Origin: Bacteroidales bacterium UBA2861
Lineage (GTDB): Bacteria; Bacteroidota; Bacteroidia; Bacteroidales; UBA932
Assembly: GCA_002350615.1 (NCBI GenBank)
Contig: DEFD01000011.1
Location: 1-8,550, forward strand
DNA: 8,550 bases
Direction of reading: 5' to 3'
Shown here one piece after another: positions 1 through 6,471 of the stretch. Within the stretch, counting starts at the first letter, position 1, and the number at the start of each line of letters is the position of its first letter. A program made the position numbers and the translations under genes. The notes beneath the pieces were generated by a model. The model ran no database searches and had not been told where the DNA came from. It was given only the letters and a program-made list of their open reading frames with translations.

Positions 1-13
1 GCAAGATTTTATG

Positions 14-21
14 TACATTTG
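14..21 (+). promoter_or_regulatory. Candidate -7 promoter element for the mmd operon
   Basis: TACATTTG matches the Bacteroidota -7 consensus TAnnTTTG at every fixed position. It would place transcription start a few bases downstream, leaving a leader of about 20 bases before the mmdA ATG at 47. The matching -33 element would fall left of the window, so only half of the promoter can be judged. The element overlaps an in-frame upstream ATG at 11, which argues that this ATG is not the translation start. Confidence 0.45.
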
Positions 22-46
22 TGGACTTATTCATTACGGATTCGAT

Positions 47-1609
47 ATGAGCATTCAGCAAGATAAAATCAAATCCCTCGTGGAACGCAGGAGTTCCGCC
101 AGGATGGGCGGAGGGCAGAAGAGGATTGATGCGCAGCACGCCAAAGGAAAGCTGACCGCACGCGAGCGCCTCGCCCTGCTTCTCGACGAGGGCAGTTTTG
201 AAGAATTCGACATGTTCGTACAGCACCGCTGCACCAATTTCGGCATGGAAGCAAGCCATCCCGACGGCGACGGTGTCGTAAGCGGACAGGGTACGATAAA
301 CGGCAGGCATGTCTATGTTTACGCCCAGGATTTCACCGTCAGCGGAGGTTCTCTCAGCAAGACGATGAGCGAAAAGATATGCAAGGTGATGGACATGGCC
401 ATGAGGGCCGGCGCTCCCGTGATCGGGCTCAACGACTCCGGCGGAGCGCGCATCCAGGAAGGAATCGACGCACTCGCGGGATACGGGGAGATTTTCGAAC
501 GCAATATCCTCGCCAGCGGCGTGGTGCCCCAGATTTCCGGGATTTTCGGACCTTGCGCCGGCGGCGCGGTTTACTCCCCCGCCCTCACCGACTTCACCCT
601 CATGGTGAAGAACACTTCCTACATGTTCCTCACCGGTCCGGCCGTAGTCAAGAGCGTTACAGGTGAAGACGTGGACCAGGAAAGCCTGGGCGGAGCAAGC
701 GTACACGCTTCCAAGAGCGGCGTGGCGGATTTTGCGGCCGAGAACGAGCAGGAAGGGATCGAAACCATAAAGCGTCTGCTGAGTTTCATTCCCCAGAACA
801 ACATGGAAACGGCTCCGGAGCGTCCCACGGCGGACCCTGCAGCAAGGATGTCAGACCTGCTCAACGAAATCATACCGGACAATCCCAACAAGGCTTACGA
901 CATGTACGATGTCATCGCCACCCTGGTGGATGACGGCGATTTCTTCGAGGTTCACAAGGAATTCGCAAAGAATATAATAGTGGGATTCGCCCATTTTGCC
1001 GAACGCAGCGTCGGCATCGTAGCCAACCAGCCCAAACATCTTGCCGGCGTCCTGGACATCAACGCCAGCCGCAAGGCAGCGAGGTTCGTGCGTTTCTGCG
1101 ACGCCTTCAACATCCCTCTCGTAACCCTGGTGGATGTCCCGGGCTTCCTTCCCGGCACACAGCAGGAATACGGTGCCGTCATCGCAAACGGAGCCAAACT
1201 TCTCTATGCCTATGGCGAAGCGACCGTACCGAAGGTAACCGTAACCCTGCGTAAAGCATACGGCGGGGCCCATATCGTGATGAGCTGCAAACAGCTCAGG
1301 GGCGACCTCAACTATGCATGGCCCACCGCCCAGATCGCCGTGATGGGAGCCGACGGCGCCGTCAACGTCCTTTACGGCAAGGAGATCAAGGCGGAGGAAG
1401 ATCCGGCAAGGCAGGCCGAGGTCCGCGCAGAAAAGAAAGCCGAGTACGAGGAACTCTTCAACAACCCCTACCAGGCTGCGCAGAAAGGCTACATAGAAGA
1501 TGTCATAGAGCCGAGGAACACGAGGTTCCGCATCATTCGCGCCCTTGAAAGCCTCCAGAACAAGCGGCAGGAACTCCCCGCCAAGAAACATGACAATCTG
1601 CCGCTATGA
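47..1609 (+). CDS. mmdA: Methylmalonyl-CoA decarboxylase alpha subunit (carboxyltransferase)
   Basis: This 520-residue protein is the cytosolic carboxyltransferase of a biotin-dependent acyl-CoA decarboxylase. It moves the carboxyl group from (S)-methylmalonyl-CoA to biotin on the carrier protein, releasing propionyl-CoA. It has the full crotonase-like double domain. The N-terminal oxyanion-hole motif SGGAR is at residues 131-135 and the C-terminal motif YGGAH at 405-409; VDVPGFLPGT precedes the second. Length and ends (TARERLALLLDEG near the N-terminus, KKHDNLPL at the C-terminus) fit Bacteroidota MmdA. An in-frame ATG at 11 would add 12 residues but lies against the likely -7 promoter element and lacks family similarity, so ATG 47 is preferred. 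Its stop overlaps the next start (ATGA). Propionyl-CoA carboxylase beta is the main alternative; the OadG-like and OadB neighbours and the absence of a biotin carboxylase favour the decarboxylase. Confidence 0.95.
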   Translation: MSIQQDKIKSLVERRSSARMGGGQKRIDAQHAKGKLTARERLALLLDEGSFEEFDMFVQHRCTNFGMEASHPDGDGVVSGQGTINGRHVYVYAQDFTVSGGSLSKTMSEKICKVMDMAMRAGAPVIGLNDSGGARIQEGIDALAGYGEIFERNILASGVVPQISGIFGPCAGGAVYSPALTDFTLMVKNTSYMFLTGPAVVKSVTGEDVDQESLGGASVHASKSGVADFAAENEQEGIETIKRLLSFIPQNNMETAPERPTADPAARMSDLLNEIIPDNPNKAYDMYDVIATLVDDGDFFEVHKEFAKNIIVGFAHFAERSVGIVANQPKHLAGVLDINASRKAARFVRFCDAFNIPLVTLVDVPGFLPGTQQEYGAVIANGAKLLYAYGEATVPKVTVTLRKAYGGAHIVMSCKQLRGDLNYAWPTAQIAVMGADGAVNVLYGKEIKAEEDPARQAEVRAEKKAEYEELFNNPYQAAQKGYIEDVIEPRNTRFRIIRALESLQNKRQELPAKKHDNLPL

Positions 1610-2049
1610 TCCTGTCATTTACATTACTGCAGGCATCTCACATGACCGCCGGGGCCGAAAGGGTCGCTCAGACCGACCCTCACGGGTTCGTCGTCAGCTT
1701 AGTGTCGGTATTCGTAGTATTTTTCGCCCTCCTCATCCTGTACGGAGTCTATACCCTCATCGGCAAGATGGTGCAGAAAGCGGAGTTGAAGGCCGCCGGT
1801 GAATGGATACCCCGGAGGCTGAGGAAAAAGAACGCCGGCAAACTGCCGGATGCCGAAACCGCAGCGGCTATATCCATGGCGCTCCGGGCCGAACTCGGAA
1901 ACGATACGGACATCGCCATAGCCACCGCCCTCGCACTTTATCTCGGACAAAGCGTGCATGACGAAGAATCCGGCGTGGTGAGCATATCGCGCCAGTATTC
2001 GCCCTGGTCAGACAAAACCCTCACATTCAGAAAATTACCTCGTAAATAA
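1606..2049 (+). CDS. mmdD: OadG-like small membrane subunit (delta/gamma) of the decarboxylase
   Basis: This 147-residue protein is the likely assembly and anchor subunit that ties the carboxyltransferase and biotin carrier to the membrane pump. One strong hydrophobic helix spans about residues 28-53, followed by a basic stretch (PRRLRKK, 69-75). A soluble tail follows, with an Ala/Leu-rich helix (about 104-113) and the motif YSPWSDK (131-137). The tail is longer than in the roughly 80-100-residue classical OadG proteins, but Bacteroidota versions commonly carry an Ala-rich helix and SPW tail. Its ATG overlaps the mmdA stop by four bases, suggesting translational coupling. Assignment rests on position between mmdA and the biotin carrier, topology and tail motif, since the family is weakly conserved. 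The symbol follows the Veillonella order mmdA-D-E-C-B; no mmdE counterpart is present. A start at the ATG at 1642 is possible but less likely. Confidence 0.8.
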   Translation: MILSFTLLQASHMTAGAERVAQTDPHGFVVSLVSVFVVFFALLILYGVYTLIGKMVQKAELKAAGEWIPRRLRKKNAGKLPDAETAAAISMALRAELGNDTDIAIATALALYLGQSVHDEESGVVSISRQYSPWSDKTLTFRKLPRK

Positions 2050-2056
2050 CAATCTT

Positions 2057-2566
2057 ATGAGCCAGTATAAATTTAAAATCAACGGCAAAGAATACGAAGT
2101 TTCCGTCAATTCCATAGAGAACGGCATCGCTGATGTCACCGTGAACGGCACTGCATACAATGTTGAGATTGAGGCCGGGTTAACGCAGGGAAGCGGAGGC
2201 AGGCCCGCCGCTGAAGGCACTGCCAGCCTCGGCACGTCAGGGGGAACCGTGAGCAAAGCGAACGGTGGGGTCGAGCAAAGCGAGACGTCTTCAGCGGCGG
2301 GCGCAGCCTCCGCTTCCGCCGCTAAAGCCTCCTCTACGAAACCCTCGGGAGCCGGAGTCAAGGTGACTTCTCCCCTTCCAGGCGTAATAATAGATGTATG
2401 CGTAAGCGAAGGCGCCGCGGTCAAGAAAGGTCAGAAGATTGCGGTCATCGAAGCCATGAAGATGGAGAACGACATTCTCGCCGAGTGCGACGGAAGCGTC
2501 AGCGCAATATATGTCAAAAAGGGAGATTCCGTACTTGAAGGTGCGGACATAGCCAGCATAGCATAA
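2057..2566 (+). CDS. mmdC: Biotin carrier protein (gamma subunit) of the decarboxylase
   Basis: This 169-residue biotinyl carrier shuttles the carboxyl group from MmdA to the membrane beta subunit. Residues 1-40 form a small beta-rich domain beginning YKFKINGKEYEV. A flexible Gly/Ala/Ser-rich linker spans about 42-98, and a biotinyl/lipoyl domain spans about 101-169. The biotinylation motif EAMKMEN lies at 132-138 with Lys135 as acceptor, 34 residues before the C-terminus, the spacing usual for biotin carriers. TSPLPGVI at 104-111 is the usual hinge at the domain's start. It begins 7 bases after the OadG-like gene and ends 10 bases before the beta subunit. Biotin rather than lipoate is inferred from the Met residues flanking the lysine. 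Confidence 0.95.
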   Translation: MSQYKFKINGKEYEVSVNSIENGIADVTVNGTAYNVEIEAGLTQGSGGRPAAEGTASLGTSGGTVSKANGGVEQSETSSAAGAASASAAKASSTKPSGAGVKVTSPLPGVIIDVCVSEGAAVKKGQKIAVIEAMKMENDILAECDGSVSAIYVKKGDSVLEGADIASIA

Positions 2567-2576
2567 AAGCCTTCGG

Positions 2577-3719
2577 ATGGATACAATCATAGAAAGCCTC
2601 AGCCAATTCTGGTCTTTCACCGGGTTTGCGAACGCCACCTGGCAGCACCTGGCGATGATCCTCATCGGAATCGGCTTCATATACCTTGGAATTAAAAAGC
2701 ATTGGGAACCGCTGCTGCTGGTGCCTATCGGATTCGGTATCGTGATAGGCAACATCCCTGTCCTCGCAGGTCTTCAGGTCAGCATTTACGAAGAGAATTC
2801 CGTCCTGAACATCCTCTATCATGGCGTGCGCCAGGGCTGGTATCCCCCGCTTATTTTCCTCGGGATCGGTGCGATGACCGACTTCAGCGCACTGATATCG
2901 CAGCCACGGCTGGTCCTGATAGGCGCCGCCGCCCAGGTTGGCATATTCGGAGCGTTCCTGCTGGCACTGCTTCTCGGCTTTACTCCCAATGAAGCCGGAG
3001 CGATCGGCATTATCGGCGGAGCGGACGGTCCCACCGCCATATTCCTGAGCGGAAAGCTCGCCCCCGAACTCATGGGCGCCATCGCGGTGTCGGCATATTC
3101 CTACATGGCCTTGGTCCCGGTAATCCAAAAGCCTATCATGCTGCTGCTTACAAGCAAGAAGGAGCGCCTCATCCGTATGGCCAGGCCCCGTACCGTGAGC
3201 CAGAAGGAAAAGATAATCTTCCCTATCGTGGGATTCATCTGCACGGCTTTCATCGTTCCGTCCGGCCTTCCGCTGCTCGGAATGCTGTTCTTCGGTAACC
3301 TCCTGAAAGAAAGCGGAGTTACACGCCGTCTTGCCGAAACCGCTCGCGGACCACTGATCGATGTCGTCACCACCCTGATCGGTCTCACTGTGGGAGCATC
3401 CACCCAGGCCGACGTATTTCTCAATGCGAGGAGCGTCAAGATTTTCGGTCTCGGACTGCTGTCGTTCGTCATCGCCACCTTCTGCGGAGTCCTTTTCGTG
3501 AAATTCATGAACCTCTTCTGCAAGGAAGGTCACAAGATCAACCCGCTCATAGGCAACGCCGGAGTTTCCGCCGTGCCTGACAGCGCGCGCGTAAGCGAAT
3601 CGGTAGGACTTGAATTCGACCCGGGCAACCATCTGCTCATGCATGCCATGGCGCCGAACGTGGCCGGTGTGATAGGTTCCGCCGTAGCGGCCGGTCTTCT
3701 CCTCGGATTTCTCGGATAG
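2577..3719 (+). CDS. mmdB: Na+-transporting decarboxylase beta subunit (OadB family)
   Basis: This 380-residue polytopic inner-membrane protein decarboxylates carboxybiotin and couples it to Na+ export. The GGADGPTAIF motif carries Asp150, which lines up with the essential Asp203 of Klebsiella OadB. Tyr176 corresponds to Tyr229. The NPLIGNAGVSAVPDSARVS segment holds Asn322, Gly326, Ser331 and Arg338, matching Asn373, Gly377, Ser382 and Arg389 by constant offset. These correspondences come from remembered Klebsiella numbering and motif spacing, not an alignment. All residues expected for Na+ coupling are present, so the pump should be active. The N-terminus is shorter than in Klebsiella. This is the last gene of the operon. 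Related beta subunits serve oxaloacetate, glutaconyl-CoA or malonate decarboxylases; the methylmalonyl-CoA call comes from mmdA. Confidence 0.95.
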   Translation: MDTIIESLSQFWSFTGFANATWQHLAMILIGIGFIYLGIKKHWEPLLLVPIGFGIVIGNIPVLAGLQVSIYEENSVLNILYHGVRQGWYPPLIFLGIGAMTDFSALISQPRLVLIGAAAQVGIFGAFLLALLLGFTPNEAGAIGIIGGADGPTAIFLSGKLAPELMGAIAVSAYSYMALVPVIQKPIMLLLTSKKERLIRMARPRTVSQKEKIIFPIVGFICTAFIVPSGLPLLGMLFFGNLLKESGVTRRLAETARGPLIDVVTTLIGLTVGASTQADVFLNARSVKIFGLGLLSFVIATFCGVLFVKFMNLFCKEGHKINPLIGNAGVSAVPDSARVSESVGLEFDPGNHLLMHAMAPNVAGVIGSAVAAGLLLGFLG

Positions 3720-3732
3720 GCCCTACTGGCCT
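3718..3732. terminator. Weak hairpin at the convergent gene ends
   Basis: AGGCC and GGCCT form a five-base-pair stem around a five-base loop, followed by only three T on the plus strand and no T run on the minus strand. Both flanking stop codons lie inside or against it. It is the only candidate terminator between the convergent transcription units, and too short to be convincing. Confidence 0.2.
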
Positions 3733-4679
3733 TTCACCTCATCCAAAAAGGAACGTACCTGCGCGGTGTACTGCGCCGGATAATCCCTGTAGGATGTGGC
3801 GTGCCCGGATCCCGGTGCGATCCATATCCTCTTGAGACCATGCGTTTTAGCGGCATAATTGACATATACGTCGTCAGTCGGCACGAAATCGTCATCGCCT
3901 CCGTGGATGAAAAGCATCGGCTTTGTCGATTTGGCGAGCTGTTTCACCGAAGAAGCCTGCCTGAAGCCCCAGCCGTAGCGCAGACGGCATATAATGTCCG
4001 CCGAATGCAGCACCGGGAACGGAGGAAGTCCGAAAATATCCTTGAGATTATGGGCGAACTGATGCCAGACGTCGCTGTAGCCGCAGTCCTCGACGAATGC
4101 CGAGAAATAAGACGGAAGGGTCTCTCCGCTTAGCATCATGGTCGTGGCCGCCCCCATGGACACTCCGTGGACGACAAGGAAATCATCTTTCCAGATATCG
4201 TGCGCCAGCTCTCCCCATCTCCTTGCATCCAGGCGGTCCAGCCATCCCATCCGGACGGCACGCCCTTCGGACATCCCATGGAAATGCAGGTCGGGAGCCA
4301 GGAAATTGAAATTCAGGCTGTCCCTGTACATGCGGGCGATTTCCAGCATTCCGAAATAGCTGTCCGTATAACCATGGATAAGCAGCGCCGTACCTCCGGC
4401 ATTAGCGGGATTCCCCGCCGGGCAGTAAACCGCATGCAGAATATATCCCCCATCGCCGGCGATGCAGGTATCCCGGAGCACACCAGCCGCGCGGAGCGAA
4501 TCCTGCCAGGCCACGATTTCCGGATTCCGGCGCAGGACTTTTTCCCTGGAGCCATCATATCCTTTCAGGTGATCCGACGGAGTCAGGGAATAATCCACCA
4601 TGTATATCCCTACCAGCACAAAGGCAAGGAGCAGGAAACCAAGCAGGCTTGCAAGGATTATAAGGACTTTCTTTTTCAT
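3723..4679 (-). CDS. Membrane-anchored alpha/beta hydrolase (COG1073-like)
   Basis: This 318-residue serine hydrolase has unknown substrate. Residues 1-3 are Lys, then one long hydrophobic helix (about 4-28) acts as signal anchor; no lipobox cysteine or clear cleavage site is seen, so the catalytic domain is predicted to face the periplasm. The fold is recognisable from the oxyanion-hole IHGY (101-104), the nucleophile elbow GVSMG with Ser174, an acidic triad candidate in HGGDDDFVP (Asp262-264) and GSGH with His293. The pattern is that of COG1073 esterases/acyl hydrolases. Its ATG overlaps the stop of the upstream kinase gene (ATGA), so the two are probably co-translated although they act on different sides of the membrane. 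Esterase, deacylase and thioesterase activities are all possible; a peptidase is less likely. The family and triad are secure, the function is not. Confidence 0.85.
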   Translation of the reverse strand: MKKKVLIILASLLGFLLLAFVLVGIYMVDYSLTPSDHLKGYDGSREKVLRRNPEIVAWQDSLRAAGVLRDTCIAGDGGYILHAVYCPAGNPANAGGTALLIHGYTDSYFGMLEIARMYRDSLNFNFLAPDLHFHGMSEGRAVRMGWLDRLDARRWGELAHDIWKDDFLVVHGVSMGAATTMMLSGETLPSYFSAFVEDCGYSDVWHQFAHNLKDIFGLPPFPVLHSADIICRLRYGWGFRQASSVKQLAKSTKPMLFIHGGDDDFVPTDDVYVNYAAKTHGLKRIWIAPGSGHATSYRDYPAQYTAQVRSFLDEVKGQ

Positions 4680-5746
4680 CCGAGCAGATCCTTTACTATC
4701 CTCTGCATTTCGGGATATTCCGCCTCCATGCTCTGAAGCAGGGCATACTGCGAGCGGGTGCGGACCAGGTTGTGTTCAGGATACTTTATCTTATAATATG
4801 TATCCCCGTCGATATAGTCCATCAGGAAGCGGAGCACCTGCTCGTAGGTGATATAAAGCGGAGCGAACGCCAGCCACTCCTTCTCCTTTTCCGAGAGACT
4901 GTCCTTCCTTTCGGACAGATATCCAGCCATCCAGGCAGCGTAGATTTCAAGGTCGATTCCCACGGCGGAGTAATCCGGATCGTCCTCGAAGGTTTTGTTG
5001 GCGTAGGAGCGGATGGCGTCCCCGACGTCATTGAGGGCGGTGCTGCTCATCACGGTATCCAGGTCGATGGCACAAAGGACCTTGCCGCTCTTCGCATCGA
5101 AAAGTATGTTGCTGAGTTTGGTGTCGTTATGGGTGACGGAACGGGGAAGTTCGCCGTCTTCCACCATCTTCCAGAACCCGAGCATCCTGTCCCTGCGGCT
5201 TTCTATCCAGGAGATTTCCTCCTTCAGATCCTTCACGCGGCCGGCTTTGTCCGCGGCCAGGGACGCATCCCACTGGACGAAGCGCCAGCGGATGTCGTGG
5301 AAGCCCTTTATCACTTCCGCAAGGGGCCTGTCGAAATCCGAAAGAAGGGCCTGGAACCGGCCTATGCCTATGCCGCCCTGGCGGGCAAGTTCCGCGGAAT
5401 CAGCCTTGTCGAAAGTCCTGGTCCCTTCTATGAACAGGCATACCGCCCAATAATTGCCGTCCGGATCCCTGTAATAGGGTTTGCCGTCCTTGGCGGGGAC
5501 AACACTGAGCGTTTCTCTCATGGGGTCGGTCACCTTGGCTTTGATATGTTCCGTGACCGCCACGATGTTGTCCATCATCGCTGGCACGTCGGGAAAGACA
5601 TTATGGTTCTTTCTCTGCAGGAGATAGCGCGGGCCGCCGTCGCTCTCCACCACAAAGGTATCATTGATAAAACCTTCCCCGAGGGGCTTTACAGCCACAG
5701 GCCTGGCGGCAAGGGCGAACTGCTTTGCTATGGATAGGGTTTCCAT
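4676..5746 (-). CDS. Aminoglycoside phosphotransferase-family kinase, N-acetylhexosamine 1-kinase-like
   Basis: This 356-residue cytosolic small-molecule kinase has a protein-kinase-like fold. A glycine-rich start GEGFINDTF (23-31) resembles the nucleotide loop. The catalytic loop THNDTKLSN (205-213) carries base Asp208 and metal ligand Asn213, and IDLDT (227-231) supplies the DFG-like metal-binding Asp. The HNDTK/IDLDT pairing and length resemble bifidobacterial N-acetylhexosamine 1-kinase (NahK), which makes GlcNAc-1-P or GalNAc-1-P, rather than antibiotic-modifying enzymes. Substrate is unproven; other sugars or amino alcohols are possible. An upstream in-frame ATG at 5794 would start inside the likely promoter, and the extra 16 residues look non-coding, so the ATG at 5746 is preferred. 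It is the first gene of a leftward two-gene unit and overlaps the hydrolase by four bases. Confidence 0.8.
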   Translation of the reverse strand: METLSIAKQFALAARPVAVKPLGEGFINDTFVVESDGGPRYLLQRKNHNVFPDVPAMMDNIVAVTEHIKAKVTDPMRETLSVVPAKDGKPYYRDPDGNYWAVCLFIEGTRTFDKADSAELARQGGIGIGRFQALLSDFDRPLAEVIKGFHDIRWRFVQWDASLAADKAGRVKDLKEEISWIESRRDRMLGFWKMVEDGELPRSVTHNDTKLSNILFDAKSGKVLCAIDLDTVMSSTALNDVGDAIRSYANKTFEDDPDYSAVGIDLEIYAAWMAGYLSERKDSLSEKEKEWLAFAPLYITYEQVLRFLMDYIDGDTYYKIKYPEHNLVRTRSQYALLQSMEAEYPEMQRIVKDLLG

Positions 5747-5782
5747 GTCGTAATTCTTACTTTTATCTATAAAAAAACTTGC

Positions 5783-5814
5783 TAAAGTTATCAATTATCC
5801 GGGTTTCATGCAAT
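5783..5814 (-). promoter_or_regulatory. Candidate promoter for the kinase/hydrolase unit
   Basis: Read on the minus strand, ATTG (5814-5811) is followed after 20 bases by TAACTTTA (5790-5783). This fits the Bacteroidota -33/-7 layout (TTTG, about 19-21 bases, TAnnTTTG) with one mismatch in each element. It leaves a short AT-rich leader before the kinase ATG at 5746. Confidence 0.4.
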
Positions 5815-5822
5815 TAATTTAT

Positions 5823-5830
5823 TAAATTTG
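5823..5830 (+). promoter_or_regulatory. Candidate -7 promoter element for the V-ATPase operon
   Basis: TAAATTTG matches TAnnTTTG at every fixed position and lies 32 bases before the atpE start. No good TTTG sits at the expected -33 distance; the nearest similar tetramer (TTTC, 5804-5807) is about 15 bases upstream, too close. A short dyad TTAAT-TT-ATTAA (5814-5825) overlaps the element but may be chance in AT-rich DNA. Confidence 0.35.
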
Positions 5831-5862
5831 TACTCCATTAGAAAAATCTATATCAAAAGCAT

Positions 5863-6471
5863 ATGCAGAACAAATTGCAGGAACTAACGGAGAAACTCTA
5901 CAACGAGGGTCTCTCCAAAGGCAAGGAAGAAGGCGAAAGGCTTATAGCTCAGGCAAAAGAAGAAGCCGCAGCGACCAAAGCCGCAGCCAAGGCCGAAGCA
6001 GAAGAGATCATCGCAGCCGCCAAAAAGGAGGCGGAAGCGGTCAAAGCCAAGGCGGAATCTGACATCAAGATGGCATCGGCGCAGGCCCTCCAGGCCACGC
6101 GCAAAGACATCGAAAACCTTTTGCTCGGCAAGATTTCAGCCCCTTCGGTGGATGCAGCACTGAAAGATGCGGACTTCCTCAAGGAAATCATCCGCTCGGT
6201 GGCCGCCAATTTCAGCAGTTCGCAGTCAAACGACATCTCCCTAGTCCTTCCTGAATCCCTCCGTTCCAGCCTGGAACCTTGGGTGGCAGGGGAACTGAGC
6301 AAAGAGATAGGCCGCGGAATCAAGGCTGAATTCAGCAAGAAGATTGCCGGCGGATTCACTATCGCCCCGGCGGAAGGCGGCTGGTTCGTCAGTTTAAGCG
6401 ACGGGACATTCAAGGAACTCATCGCTGAATATCTCCGTCCTGTAACCCGTAAACTGCTTTTCGGTGAATAA
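5863..6471 (+). CDS. atpE: V/A-type ATPase subunit E (peripheral stalk)
   Basis: This 202-residue protein forms part of the peripheral stator linking the catalytic head to the membrane sector of the rotary ATPase. Residues about 5-90 are an Ala/Glu/Lys-rich continuous helix, as expected for the long coiled coil that pairs with subunit G/H. The C-terminal half (about 100-202) is a mixed alpha/beta globular domain with the pattern VLPESL, GGFTIAP and GGWFVSLSDGTFKELI that matches E subunits. It opens the operon and is followed by DUF2764 and subunit A, the arrangement seen in Bacteroidales. Its stop overlaps the next start by eight bases. There is no Shine-Dalgarno sequence; the upstream DNA is A/T-rich. 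Confidence 0.88.
   Translation: MQNKLQELTEKLYNEGLSKGKEEGERLIAQAKEEAAATKAAAKAEAEEIIAAAKKEAEAVKAKAESDIKMASAQALQATRKDIENLLLGKISAPSVDAALKDADFLKEIIRSVAANFSSSQSNDISLVLPESLRSSLEPWVAGELSKEIGRGIKAEFSKKIAGGFTIAPAEGGWFVSLSDGTFKELIAEYLRPVTRKLLFGE

Noticed and set aside
11..46. Longer N-terminus for mmdA from the ATG at 11
   Set aside because: The added 12 residues do not resemble MmdA N-termini, and the ATG overlaps or abuts the likely -7 promoter element.
851..1591. Open frame of 246 codons antisense to mmdA
   Set aside because: Shadow of a strongly conserved gene, with no family features of its own.
2514..3644. Long open frame of 376 codons antisense to the beta subunit gene
   Set aside because: Its product is rich in His, Gln, Asp and Glu with no recognisable domain, and the opposite strand encodes a clear OadB with all key residues. 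It is a by-product of GC-rich codon use.
4772..5737. Open frame of 321 codons on the plus strand across the kinase gene
   Set aside because: No recognisable domain. The minus-strand frame has the HNDTK and IDLDT kinase motifs.
4676..5746. Aminoglycoside resistance gene
   Set aside because: The superfamily is shared, but the catalytic-loop wording and length resemble sugar 1-kinases, and nothing around it suggests a resistance cassette or mobile element.
5747..5794. Longer N-terminus for the kinase from the in-frame ATG at 5794
   Set aside because: It would begin at or upstream of the likely promoter, in AT-rich DNA, and the extra 16 residues do not look like part of the family.
5960..6060. 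Tandem repeat in the Ala/Lys/Glu-rich part of atpE
   Set aside because: The repetitive look comes from low-complexity coiled-coil codons (GCA, GCC, AAA, GAA) without a fixed repeat unit.
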